17,148 bases of DNA from CAZRAL01 sp964598005. Its GTDB lineage: Bacteria > Pseudomonadota > Gammaproteobacteria > Burkholderiales > Usitatibacteraceae. The notes beneath the pieces were generated by a model. That model was not told the DNA's origin, did not search any database, and saw only the letters and a program-made list of their open reading frames with translations. The DNA is taken from assembly GCA_964598005.1 (NCBI GenBank), contig CAZRAL010000054.1, positions 1 to 17,148 of the forward strand, read 5' to 3'. The translations under genes were made by a program, and so were the position numbers. Below are positions 6,199 to 13,500 of the stretch, one piece after another; the first letter of the stretch is position 1, and the number at the start of each line of letters is the position of its first letter.

Positions 6199-7635
6199 AT
6201 GATTCCTATGTCTTACGCACAGCGTAACTTGCAAATTGATACGTTTCTTTTCAGAACATTTCTTGTAGTCCTGGTCTGGGCACCAATACCATTGGGTAGT
6301 AATCGTCCGTGGGCGTGGGCGATTCTGGAAGTAGCGCTCTATGGCCTTGCTATCGTCTGGCTGGTGGCATGGGCGTTTCATCGTGTCGAGGCTTCGGAGG
6401 TATTTCGACGTGCGCGATGGGTGTTGGGTTTATGGAGCATCTGGCTACTGTATCAAGGCCTTTATTTGATCCCGTTGCCCTTATCGTTACTGGCAACACT
6501 TTCTCCCGAAACCGCACGGGCGTATGCATCAATCGCTGATTTGCCGGGCGGGAGTGGCTGGAAAACATTATCGGTCGATCCACACATATCAGCCATTTCC
6601 TGGATGAAGAGTCTCGCTTATGTCATTGCGTTTGGGTTGACGTTGTTGCTGGTTAATAGCCGGATACGGGTTAAGCAACTGGCTTACACCTTTGTTTTTT
6701 CCGCATTGGTATTTTCGATCTACGGGATACTAATGCATTTGGGTGAAGTGCGCACCGATTGGTTGCGTACCCCGATACTGCACGGTGAATCGGCCAGTGC
6801 GACTTATGCCAATCGCAATCACTTTGCAGGATATCTTGAAATGACGCTGGCGATCGGTATTGGATTATTGATCGCCAGCTTGCGAGACGGACAGGCCGAA
6901 ACCTGGAAAAAATTTCTGCAAGAAACAATCGAGCTGGTTTTCAGCGCCAAAATTCGCCTGCGCCTTTATTTGTCGATACTGGTCATTGCATTGGTGAGCA
7001 CGCATTCGCGTATGGGGAATACTGCTTTCTTTTCCAGTCTGCTGATTGCAGGTGCAATCGGGCTGTCGATGTCGCGCTACGCCACCCGTAATACCGTGAT
7101 CCTGCTGGTCAGTTTGATAGCAATCGACGTTTTTATTGTTGGCTCCTGGTTTGGCGTAGAAAAGCTTGCAAAAAGAATCGAACAAACCACTATGCAGGAA
7201 TTCGATGACCGTCAGGCACCCTCCGATTTTGTGTTGCAGCAAATTCGGGAGAATCCATGGTTTGGATCAGGCCCTAATACATTTTATATTACCTTTCCTA
7301 AATATCGGGGTGCCGGGGTGGTTCAATATTACGACTATGCACATAACGACTATGCCCAATTTGCTGTAGAGAGCGGCTTGATAGGTATTGGAATACTGGG
7401 AACAATCGTGATTTGGTGCTTGCTTGCAGCATTATTTGCCCAATGGCAGCGTCGTGATCCCTTGATGCGGGGCATGGCCTTTGCCAGCATAATGGGAATA
7501 ACGGCGATATTGATTCATTCCTATGTTGATTTTAACTTGCAAATTCCTGCTAACGCGCTGATATTTGTCGTCCTGCTGGCGTTGGCATGGATCGCCTTGC
7601 ATCTTGAACGGCACCCTTCGCGAGCAAATAACTAG
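6199..7635 (+). CDS. O-antigen ligase/polymerase family membrane protein (Wzy_C-type)
   Basis: A 478-residue, very hydrophobic protein with about 10-12 membrane helices. It carries signatures of the O-antigen ligase/polymerase family: PLGSNRPWAWA near the start, YANRNHFAGYLEM (Asn205-His208), a large loop containing ENPWFGSGPNTF, and YAHNDYAQFAVESGL (His382-Tyr385). Such enzymes act at the periplasmic face of the inner membrane, either polymerising lipid-linked repeat units or moving a glycan onto an acceptor. The sequence alone does not say which. Beside a Wza/Wzc-type export set, a Wzy-like polymerase is the better guess. The start may be ATG 6199 or 6208; neither has a strong ribosome-binding site. 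It lies after a terminator and so probably has its own promoter. Confidence 0.88.
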   Translation: MIPMSYAQRNLQIDTFLFRTFLVVLVWAPIPLGSNRPWAWAILEVALYGLAIVWLVAWAFHRVEASEVFRRARWVLGLWSIWLLYQGLYLIPLPLSLLATLSPETARAYASIADLPGGSGWKTLSVDPHISAISWMKSLAYVIAFGLTLLLVNSRIRVKQLAYTFVFSALVFSIYGILMHLGEVRTDWLRTPILHGESASATYANRNHFAGYLEMTLAIGIGLLIASLRDGQAETWKKFLQETIELVFSAKIRLRLYLSILVIALVSTHSRMGNTAFFSSLLIAGAIGLSMSRYATRNTVILLVSLIAIDVFIVGSWFGVEKLAKRIEQTTMQEFDDRQAPSDFVLQQIRENPWFGSGPNTFYITFPKYRGAGVVQYYDYAHNDYAQFAVESGLIGIGILGTIVIWCLLAALFAQWQRRDPLMRGMAFASIMGITAILIHSYVDFNLQIPANALIFVVLLALAWIALHLERHPSRANN

Positions 7636-7801
7636 TGACGCGGCTATTTGTGTATTGACGCTGCTGCAAGATACTCGGTTTGGCTGGGGTGAGTGTGGCG
7701 ATTGGTCTTGCTTATTGAGGGCCGGCCTTTTTACCTGCTTTATAAAACCAGTAAAATTTAATTTTACCTCTATTACCTCTAACATCACGCCAGATTTTGT
7801 C

Positions 7802-7807
7802 AGGAGA
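7802..7807 (+). promoter_or_regulatory. Ribosome-binding site that sets the asnS start
   Basis: AGGAGA lies 11 bases before the ATG at 7819 but only two before the in-frame GTG at 7810. The ATG is therefore the usable start, which also gives exactly the length of E. coli AsnRS (466 residues). Confidence 0.75.
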
Positions 7808-7818
7808 AAGTGGACAAC

Positions 7819-9219
7819 ATGAATTCATTTAGCTGCAAAGCCGTTCTCGAAGGCAAAGCGCCGGGCGGCACTGCAACCACTATCAAGGGATGGGTAAAAA
7901 CCCGCCGCGACTCCAAGGCTGGTATTTCCTTTGTCAACGTTTCCGATGGTTCCTGTTTTCATCCAGTGCAGGTCGTGGCACCCAATACGCTGCCTAACTA
8001 TGCGGATGAGGTTCAAAAATTGACAGCGGGCTGTGCGGTAGAGGCTACAGGCACTATTGTTCCATCGCCAGCCAAAGGTCAACCATTCGAAATGCAGGCG
8101 ACAGCGATAAAAGTTGTGGGATGGGTGGATGACCCCGATACTTACCCAATCCAGCCCAAGGTGCACACCATGGAGTTTTTGCGTGAAGTGGCGCATCTGC
8201 GTTCACGTACCAATGTCATCGGCGCAGCAACCCGGGTACGCCATACTCTCGCTCAGGCTATTCATCGTTTTTTTCATGAACATGGTTTTTTATGGGTGCA
8301 TACGCCCATTATTACCGCCTCCGATGCGGAGGGGGCAGGAGAACTATTCCGTGTTTCCACGCTGGATCTACTGAATTTACCGAAGACGCCGGATGGTAAA
8401 GTTGACTTCTCGCAGGATTTTTTTGGCCGTGAAGCTTTTTTGACCGTCTCTGGTCAGTTGAATGTCGAGACTTATTGCATGGCGCTTTCCAAGGTTTATA
8501 CTTTTGGGCCAACCTTTCGTGCGGAAAACTCCAATACCTCGCGACACCTGGCGGAATTCTGGATGATCGAGCCTGAGCTCGCCTTCGCCAATCTAAACGA
8601 CGACGCTACATTGGCTGAAGCAATGCTCAAGTACCTGTTCAAAGCAGTATTAAACGAGCGCGCCGACGACATGGCTTTTTTTGAAGAGCGCGTCGAAAAA
8701 GGGCTGATTGCAAAATTGCAAGCCATGATCGATAAGCCCTTTGTACGTATGGATTACAGCGAAGCAATAAATATTCTCCAAAACACCAAGGAAAAATTCG
8801 AATTCCCCGTGAAATGGGGCATCGATCTGCAATCTGAACACGAACGTTATCTGGCCGAGAAGCACATCAATGGCCCGGTGATCCTGATGAACTATCCCAA
8901 AGAAATAAAGGCTTTTTACATGCGTTTGAACGACGACAGCAAAACAGTCGCCGCAATGGATGTACTTGCTCCCGGCATCGGCGAGATCATCGGGGGCTCG
9001 CAACGCGAGGAACGCCTGGATGTTTTGGATAGCCGCTTAATCGAATGCAGCCTGGACCCCGTGCACTATGGCTGGTATCGTGATTTACGTCGCTATGGCA
9101 CGGTGCCGCATGCCGGTTTTGGGCTGGGTTTTGAGCGTACCGTTTCCTATGTAACGGGGCTCTCTAACGTGCGCGATGTGATTCCCTTTCCGCGTACCCC
9201 AGGAAACGCACGCTATTGA
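7819..9219 (+). CDS. asnS: Asparagine--tRNA ligase
   Basis: A cytoplasmic class IIb aminoacyl-tRNA synthetase that charges tRNA-Asn with asparagine using ATP. The 466 residues equal the E. coli enzyme in length. The N-terminal OB-fold anticodon-binding domain includes KGWVKTRRDSKAGISFVNVSDGS. Class II motif 1 lies around FFHEHGFLWVHTPIIT, motif 2 is TFRAENSNTSRHLAEFWMIE (Arg234, Glu236, His243), and motif 3 is GFGLGFERTVSYVTGL (Arg440), with the usual ending RDVIPFPRTPGNARY. The AENSNTSRH version of motif 2 separates it from AspRS and LysRS. It follows the ligase gene after a 183-bp gap and faces the convergent tgt. It appears complete and normal. Confidence 0.97.
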   Translation: MNSFSCKAVLEGKAPGGTATTIKGWVKTRRDSKAGISFVNVSDGSCFHPVQVVAPNTLPNYADEVQKLTAGCAVEATGTIVPSPAKGQPFEMQATAIKVVGWVDDPDTYPIQPKVHTMEFLREVAHLRSRTNVIGAATRVRHTLAQAIHRFFHEHGFLWVHTPIITASDAEGAGELFRVSTLDLLNLPKTPDGKVDFSQDFFGREAFLTVSGQLNVETYCMALSKVYTFGPTFRAENSNTSRHLAEFWMIEPELAFANLNDDATLAEAMLKYLFKAVLNERADDMAFFEERVEKGLIAKLQAMIDKPFVRMDYSEAINILQNTKEKFEFPVKWGIDLQSEHERYLAEKHINGPVILMNYPKEIKAFYMRLNDDSKTVAAMDVLAPGIGEIIGGSQREERLDVLDSRLIECSLDPVHYGWYRDLRRYGTVPHAGFGLGFERTVSYVTGLSNVRDVIPFPRTPGNARY

Positions 9220-9276
9220 ACCAAGAAATTTATAAAATACTGCACAGTCCTGATTTCATTTTTTTTGAACTAGCCT

Positions 9277-10389
9277 CTAAGGCTCAAACTGGGTGCGCTC
9301 ATGCGCAAAGCGTGCTTTATAACGGTTGAAATTGCCTGCCTCGATCGCATTGCGAATTTCCTTCATTAAATATTGATAGTAATGCAAATTATGAATAGTG
9401 TTGAGGCGCGCGCCTAAAATTTCGTTTGTGCGTTGCAGATGATGCAAATAGGCGCGTGTGAATTGGCGGCAACAATAGCATTTGCAACTTTCGTCCAGCG
9501 GACGCGTATCGTCCTTATAGCGAGCATTGCGTATTTTGATATCCCCAAAGCGTGTGAAAAGCCAACCATTACGTGCATTGCGAGTCGGCATCACGCAATC
9601 AAACATATCCATGCCTTGATCGACAGCCTCGATCAAATCTTCCGGGGTGCCTACCCCCATCAGATAGCGTGGTTTATCTTCAGGCAAGCGCGGCGCAGTG
9701 TGAGCAAGGATACGCCGCATTTCCTCTTTCGGTTCGCCTACGGATAATCCACCGATAGCATAGCCGTGAAAACCAATGTCGACCAGACCTTCGCGTGATT
9801 CGTCACGTAGCGCCTCGTGCATGCCACCTTGCACAATACCGAACAGGGCGTTGTGGTTTTGCAGGCGATCGAATTCCTGCTTGCTGCGCAGGGCCCAGCG
9901 TAACGATAGGCGCATCGATTCCGCTGCTTGAGCATATTCGGCAGGATAGGTGGTACATTCGTCGAAAATCATCGCGATATCCGAATTGAGGCCGTGCTGA
10001 ATACGCATCGATTCTTCTGGGGATAGAAAGCATTTATCGCCATTAACAGGTGATTGAAACGCGACTCCTTCCTCGGTAATTTTGCGCAAATCGCCCAAAC
10101 TCCAGACCTGAAATCCACCTGAATCGGTAAGAATAGGCTTATGCCATCCCATGAAACGGTGCAAGCCATTGTGTTTGGCCACGATATCGAGGCCAGGACG
10201 CAGCCAGAGATGAAAGGTATTGCCCAAAATAATCTGAGTGCCGATTTCATCCAGTTCCAGTGGACTCATCGCTTTGACGGTGCCATAAGTGCCAACGGGC
10301 ATGAAAGCGGGGGTATCGATGACACCATGAGGTACGGTCAGGCGACCGCGGCGGCTCAAATTATTGCGGTAAATCAATTCGAATTTCAT
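9277..10389 (-). CDS. tgt: Queuine tRNA-ribosyltransferase (tRNA-guanine transglycosylase)
   Basis: A 370-residue cytoplasmic enzyme that replaces guanine-34 of GUN anticodons (Asp, Asn, His, Tyr) with preQ1 in queuosine synthesis. The catalytic Asp89 (in TDSGGFQ) and nucleophile Asp264 (in DMFDCVMPTRNARNG) fall at the same numbers as in E. coli. The zinc ligands Cys302, Cys304, Cys307 (SCKCYCC) and His333 (NTIHN) are all present, as are the substrate-binding GIVQGG and the GYAIGGLSVGEP loop. AAGGG precedes the ATG on the minus strand. queA, yajC or secD, often neighbours of tgt, are not adjacent here. The gene converges on asnS with a 57-bp gap that shows no clear terminator. Confidence 0.97.
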   Translation of the reverse strand: MKFELIYRNNLSRRGRLTVPHGVIDTPAFMPVGTYGTVKAMSPLELDEIGTQIILGNTFHLWLRPGLDIVAKHNGLHRFMGWHKPILTDSGGFQVWSLGDLRKITEEGVAFQSPVNGDKCFLSPEESMRIQHGLNSDIAMIFDECTTYPAEYAQAAESMRLSLRWALRSKQEFDRLQNHNALFGIVQGGMHEALRDESREGLVDIGFHGYAIGGLSVGEPKEEMRRILAHTAPRLPEDKPRYLMGVGTPEDLIEAVDQGMDMFDCVMPTRNARNGWLFTRFGDIKIRNARYKDDTRPLDESCKCYCCRQFTRAYLHHLQRTNEILGARLNTIHNLHYYQYLMKEIRNAIEAGNFNRYKARFAHERTQFEP

Positions 10390-10471
10390 TTGCTACAGCC
10401 CTTTTTATAAGAAGCCCCCAATAATTGTAGGCACAATATTTTTGTGAGAACTGTGGTGGAGGTAAGAATAA

Positions 10472-10546
10472 ATGCGAGAGAACCATTGTTGCGAGCGCCA
10501 GCAGTGCACCGATATAAAATCGGGCGCTCTTCTGGCATGCTTCTAA
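10472..10546 (+). CDS. Possible small ORF, 24 residues, cysteine-rich
   Basis: ATG at 10472 is preceded by GGAGG with a 9-base spacer, and the frame runs 24 codons to TAA at 10544-10546. The peptide is MRENHCCERQQCTDIKSGAL followed by LACF, with four cysteines. The good ribosome-binding site is the only positive sign: no conserved family is recognised and no promoter is obvious. The stop lies one base before the -35 box of the tRNA-Ala promoter, so it could be a leader peptide or chance. Confidence is low. Confidence 0.22.
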   Translation: MRENHCCERQQCTDIKSGALLACF

Positions 10547-10547
10547 C

Positions 10548-10577
10548 TTGCCAAGATATCAAGTAAATTATTATAAT
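10548..10577 (+). promoter_or_regulatory. Promoter of the tRNA-Ala gene
   Basis: -35 box TTGCCA (10548-10553) and a perfect -10 box TATAAT (10572-10577) are separated by 18 bp. A start site near 10584 would place transcription about eight bases before the mature tRNA 5' end at 10592. The discriminator is not GC-rich. Confidence 0.75.
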
Positions 10578-10591
10578 TATGCTTTTGCTGT

Positions 10592-10667
<76 letters not shown>

Positions 10668-10740
10668 TAGAATTAATTGCACCTCACGTCGTTTCTGGGC
10701 TAGCCAGCCTTTCGTAAAGGTGTTAATCCGTCCCAATACA

Positions 10741-10782
10741 CCGCGTATATAGCTCAGGGGCGGTGCCTTCTACTGTACGCGG
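10741..10782. repeat. Stem-loop with a tRNA-like D-arm motif
   Basis: CCGCGTATA (10741-10749) pairs with TGTACGCGG (10774-10782): nine pairs, seven of them Watson-Crick in an unbroken run (CCGCGTA/TACGCGG). TATAGCTCAG (10748-10757) is identical to bases 10597-10606 of the tRNA-Ala and matches the D-arm consensus of many tRNAs. An inner GGC-GGT-GCC hairpin follows. It lacks a T arm, a matching D-stem partner and CCA, so it is not a functional tRNA. It may be a tRNA-derived remnant or an unrelated structured element. Confidence 0.35.
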
Positions 10783-10882
10783 CGATTATTTCCACTTTGT
10801 CCACGTTCAACTGAATCAATAGCTTGGTCGCATCGATGGTTACCGAATCGCCCTCGGTAAAAATTTTCACCGAAAAAACCAT
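10754..10882 (-). pseudogene. 42-codon reading frame, possible gene relic
   Basis: A minus-strand frame from ATG (10882) to TGA (10754-10756) encodes 42 residues beginning MVFSVKIFTEGDSVTIDATK, with amphipathic, protein-like composition. The frame stays open for 14 further codons upstream (DLYYAEAKQLPYK before the Met) until a TGA at 10925-10927. That upstream peptide also looks coding, and there is no usable ribosome-binding site before the ATG. This is what a decayed gene fragment would look like, with its start lost. I do not recognise the family. It may also be chance. Confidence 0.28.
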
Positions 10883-10986
10883 TTTATAGGGAAGTTGCTT
10901 TGCTTCTGCGTAATATAAGTCTATTCAGAGGTTCCTTAATAGACTCCTAACAAAACGGGGAATTACTCCGGCATTGTCAAACTACC

Positions 10987-11619
10987 TCAGCCTTCGATCT
11001 GAATACCTTCTTCCGCGAACACGCGCTTTACCGTGGGCCGCGAAAATACGCGTAGTGCATGCTTGGTCCACTCGGGATATTGTTGTTTCATATCGATTCC
11101 CAGCCGATTTCCCCAGCGATAAAACACCAACAAATAAGGGTCGCAGACCGTGTATTGCGAACCCATGACAAAGATTTTTCCGGTCAGTAGCGTGTTGATT
11201 TCAGTGAAATATTTTTCCAGCGTGGCACGGCTAGTCGCTTTAATGGCTGCATGCGTGGCCATATCGGCGCTGTAGCGCTCGGGGCGCCAGATACCCGCCA
11301 CGGCGATATGCACACTGGAGGAAAGCCAGGACATCAGCGCCAGGGCCTGCGCCTGCTTCCAGGTTTCCCTGGGCCATAAATTACGTGCCGGATAGCCGCC
11401 ACCCAGATAAGCCAGAATCGCCGTGCATTCAGTCAACACTTTGCCATCCACAACCAGGGCCGGCACACGACCATGCGGATTGATTTTGAGGTATTTGGAT
11501 TTTTTCTGCTCGCCTTCTGCTAGCGATATCCGTACTGTATCGTAGGCCACGTCGAGTTCTTCGAGGACAATATGTGGTGCCAGCGAACACGCGCCTGGAG
11601 AATAGTAGAGCTTGATCAT
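10987..11619 (-). CDS. Glutathione S-transferase family protein (bacterial beta-like)
   Basis: A 210-residue cytoplasmic protein that would conjugate glutathione to electrophiles or act as a thiol transferase. I placed the start at the ATG at 11617-11619 because the protein then opens with the family's first strand, MIKLYYSPGACSLAPHI; an upstream start at 11694 would add 25 unrelated residues. Cys11 in SPGACS is the position used by beta-class bacterial enzymes. The thioredoxin-like domain includes the cis-proline motif GRVPAL (Pro53) and the glutathione-contact segment LTECTAILAYL (Glu64). The helical C-terminal domain has the N-cap motif YTVCDPYLL (Asp160). The ribosome-binding site is weak. 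It diverges from the YbaK-like gene across 135 bp. The substrate is unknown. Confidence 0.92.
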   Translation of the reverse strand: MIKLYYSPGACSLAPHIVLEELDVAYDTVRISLAEGEQKKSKYLKINPHGRVPALVVDGKVLTECTAILAYLGGGYPARNLWPRETWKQAQALALMSWLSSSVHIAVAGIWRPERYSADMATHAAIKATSRATLEKYFTEINTLLTGKIFVMGSQYTVCDPYLLVFYRWGNRLGIDMKQQYPEWTKHALRVFSRPTVKRVFAEEGIQIEG

Positions 11620-11754
11620 GGTTATTTTCGAAAAAGCATAATGGTCGCGTACTTCGCAAGGCGTTGTCAAACCATTTGAACCAACGCTCCTCACCTTCGA
11701 AGAACTCCAGTAAAATCAAAACCAGTTTTTACTTTCATCCCTTTCCTGTCACCA

Positions 11755-12282
11755 ATGGAATATTCCCAGTCTCTGCCTCCGATGCAATCCGCCCTTATTG
11801 AAATTCGCCAGCACCCTGCCGTCATGCGGGTGGCTGCCGCTTTACACGCCCATGGATTGGCCGACACCATCGCGGTGATGCCCGCCGCGGCGCATACCGC
11901 GCAGGCGGCGGCCGAGGCCCTGGGCTGCAAGCTGGAAGCCATCGCCAAATCGATCATTTTTCGCGCCGCAGACGGTCGCGCGGTACTGGTCGTCACCAGC
12001 GGTAAAAATCGGGTGGACGATCAAAAAGTCGCTGCGCTGATCGGCGAAAAAATCGGCAAGGCCGATGCCGAATTTGTGCGCGAGCAGACCGGTTTTGCCA
12101 TCGGTGGCGTGGCGCCGATTGCACACCTCAACCCCCCTCTGGTATTGATGGACGAGCATTTGCTGACACTGGTTGAAGTCTGGCCGGCAGCGGGCCACCC
12201 CAACACCATGTTTCGCATCGCGCCGCACGATCTACTGTGCATTTCGGGTGCGCGCATTGCAAACATCGCGCTCGGCAATTAA
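11755..12282 (+). CDS. YbaK/aminoacyl-tRNA deacylase family protein
   Basis: A 175-residue cytoplasmic protein of the YbaK/ProX editing family, whose members hydrolyse mischarged aminoacyl-tRNA such as Ala- or Cys-tRNA-Pro. The family core is present: helix QAAAEALGCKLEAIAKSIIF with the conserved lysine (about residue 65), strand AVLVVTSGKNRVD, the GFAIGGVAPIAH motif, then PLVLMDEHLL and the late LCISGARIA. The start may be ATG 11755 or 11782; neither has a clear ribosome-binding site. The first ~20 residues are extra relative to the core fold. It heads a tight three-gene operon with 11 bp to the next start. Which tRNA it edits cannot be read from the sequence. Confidence 0.88.
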   Translation: MEYSQSLPPMQSALIEIRQHPAVMRVAAALHAHGLADTIAVMPAAAHTAQAAAEALGCKLEAIAKSIIFRAADGRAVLVVTSGKNRVDDQKVAALIGEKIGKADAEFVREQTGFAIGGVAPIAHLNPPLVLMDEHLLTLVEVWPAAGHPNTMFRIAPHDLLCISGARIANIALGN

Positions 12283-12293
12283 CAGGAGAAACC

Positions 12294-12779
12294 ATGCACC
12301 CACACGAACAATGCATCCGCGATTTTTACGCGGCGTTTGCCCGCCGCGATGCGGCAGGCATGGCGCGCTGTTATCACCCCGACATCGTGTTTAGCGATCC
12401 GGTTTTCCGCTTGCTCAAAGGCAAAGAAGCCAACGCCATGTGGGCCATGCTAACCGCACGCGCCACGCAATTTGAATTGACGCTGATTGAAGCTGATGCC
12501 GACAGCGAAGGCGGGCACGCGCGCTGGGAAGCCAAATACCTGTATAGCGCGACGGGGCGGCCCGTTCACAATCGCGTCGAAGCGGTATTCGCTTTTCGCG
12601 ACGGGCTGATCGTGCGCCATGTCGACCGCTTCAATCTGTGGCGCTGGGCCAGTCAGGCGCTGGGGCCGATCGGAGCGTTACTGGGCTGGTCGTGGCCGCT
12701 GAAGGCGCTGATCCGTAAAAAAGCACGACGGGCATTGGGAAGTTACGAAGCAAGGGCGGATAGGGAAAAGGAAACATGA
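12294..12779 (+). CDS. NTF2/SnoaL-like fold protein
   Basis: A 161-residue protein. The ATG at 12294 is supported by AGGAGA four bases upstream; an in-frame ATG at 12237 lies inside the previous gene and is rejected. The pattern IRDFYAAFARRDAAGMARCYHPDIVFSDPVF, with later AVFAFRDGLIVRHVDRFNLW, is the cone-shaped NTF2-like/SnoaL fold. Such proteins include isomerases, hydrolases and many uncharacterised ligand binders. The C-terminus (about 125-161) has a hydrophobic stretch followed by a basic tail. It overlaps the next gene by four bases (ATGA), so the two are translationally coupled. No specific reaction can be assigned. Confidence 0.82.
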   Translation: MHPHEQCIRDFYAAFARRDAAGMARCYHPDIVFSDPVFRLLKGKEANAMWAMLTARATQFELTLIEADADSEGGHARWEAKYLYSATGRPVHNRVEAVFAFRDGLIVRHVDRFNLWRWASQALGPIGALLGWSWPLKALIRKKARRALGSYEARADREKET

Positions 12780-13483
12780 CCCGCGACGACGTTCTGCAAA
12801 CGCTGCAAAAACTGGGCACCGAGCAAAACCGCAAAACCTATCGTCGCCACGGCGCGGGTGAAAACGTTTACGGCGTATCGTTCGCCAATTTGGGCGTGCT
12901 CAAAAAGAAAATCAAATGCGACCATGAGCTGGCCACTCAATTGTGGGATAGCGGCAATTTCGATGCGCAAAACCTTGCCACCATGATCGCCGATGCCACG
13001 TGCATGAATGCCGCCGAAATGGGGCGCTGGGTCAAGGCAGTGGATTCATACCCGATCGCTGGCCTGCTCGGCACGCTGGTCGCGCAAACGCCGCAGGCGC
13101 AGACCATGATCGCCAAATGGACCGCATCCAAAGACGAATGGATCGGCACCACCGGGTGGGATGCGCTGGCCGCGTATGCTGCTGCCGTTGCCAAACAGGG
13201 GCGGCCGGTAGAAAACGATTTTTATTTGCCGTATCTGGTGCAAATCGAAACGGGTATTTCCCGGGTGGCAAACCGCGTGCGCCATGCGATGAATGGTGCG
13301 CTGATTGCCATTGGCTCATTAGGGGGTGAGTTGGCCACGCATGCATTAGTGATAGCGGACCGCATCGGCAAAGTTATCGTCGATCATGGACAGACCGATT
13401 GCAAAACGCCCGATGCGCGTGCCTATATCGAAAAAACGCTGGCCTATCGGGCAGCCAAGGCAGGTGTTACCCGAAAAAAATAG
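12776..13483 (+). CDS. DNA alkylation repair (AlkD-like) HEAT-repeat protein
   Basis: A 235-residue protein with the sequence style of the PF08713 (AlkC/AlkD) family: KTYRRHGAGENVYGVSFANLGVLKKKIK at the start, helical HEAT-like repeats such as LATMIADATCMNAAEMGRWV, and the motif SKDEWIGTTGWDALA. AlkD enzymes remove bulky or cationic alkylated bases from DNA without base flipping. Whether this subfamily is a glycosylase is less certain, and I cannot confirm the full catalytic Trp/Asp/Arg set by eye. It starts in a four-base overlap with the NTF2-like gene and ends 4 bp from the convergent macro-domain gene. The C-terminus is short and basic (GVTRKK). Confidence 0.78.
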   Translation: MTRDDVLQTLQKLGTEQNRKTYRRHGAGENVYGVSFANLGVLKKKIKCDHELATQLWDSGNFDAQNLATMIADATCMNAAEMGRWVKAVDSYPIAGLLGTLVAQTPQAQTMIAKWTASKDEWIGTTGWDALAAYAAAVAKQGRPVENDFYLPYLVQIETGISRVANRVRHAMNGALIAIGSLGGELATHALVIADRIGKVIVDHGQTDCKTPDARAYIEKTLAYRAAKAGVTRKK

Positions 13484-13500
13484 CGCCTTATTCGGAGCTA
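13474..13500 (-). terminator. Weak intrinsic terminator for the minus-strand macro-domain gene
   Basis: Read on the minus strand, TAGCTCC and GGCGCTA (outer arms 13497-13500 and 13481-13484) form a short stem with one mismatch around the loop GAATAA, followed by seven T (13480-13474). The macro-domain stop codon lies in the loop and the AlkD-like stop codon in the stem. There is no T tract in the plus direction, so it would serve only the minus strand. Confidence 0.4.

Larger units (their letters stand above)
10668..10986. other. 319-bp stretch with no established gene, downstream of tRNA-Ala
   Basis: The interval holds two short hairpins next to the tRNA (CTGG 10695-10698 with CCAG 10704-10707; CCTTT 10708-10712 with AAAGG 10716-10720), neither followed by a T tract. 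It also holds a longer structured element at 10741-10782 and a minus-strand reading frame at 10754-10882. No tRNA terminator with a T tract is visible. The glutathione S-transferase gene ends at 10987. Confidence 0.6.

Noticed and set aside
7727..7736. GGCCGGCC followed by five T as a terminator of the ligase gene
   Set aside because: The palindrome leaves no room for a loop, so no stable hairpin forms.
9220..9276. Terminator between convergent asnS and tgt
   Set aside because: Only a 5-bp stem (AGCCT/AGGCT) is present and the T run precedes it on the plus strand, with A runs on the other; this is not a terminator shape.
11620..11694. Longer start for the glutathione S-transferase
   Set aside because: The extra 25 residues precede the first strand of the thioredoxin fold and are not family-like.
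12237..12293. Upstream in-frame ATG for the NTF2-like gene
   Set aside because: It lies inside the YbaK-like gene, while ATG 12294 has AGGAGA and starts at the fold boundary.
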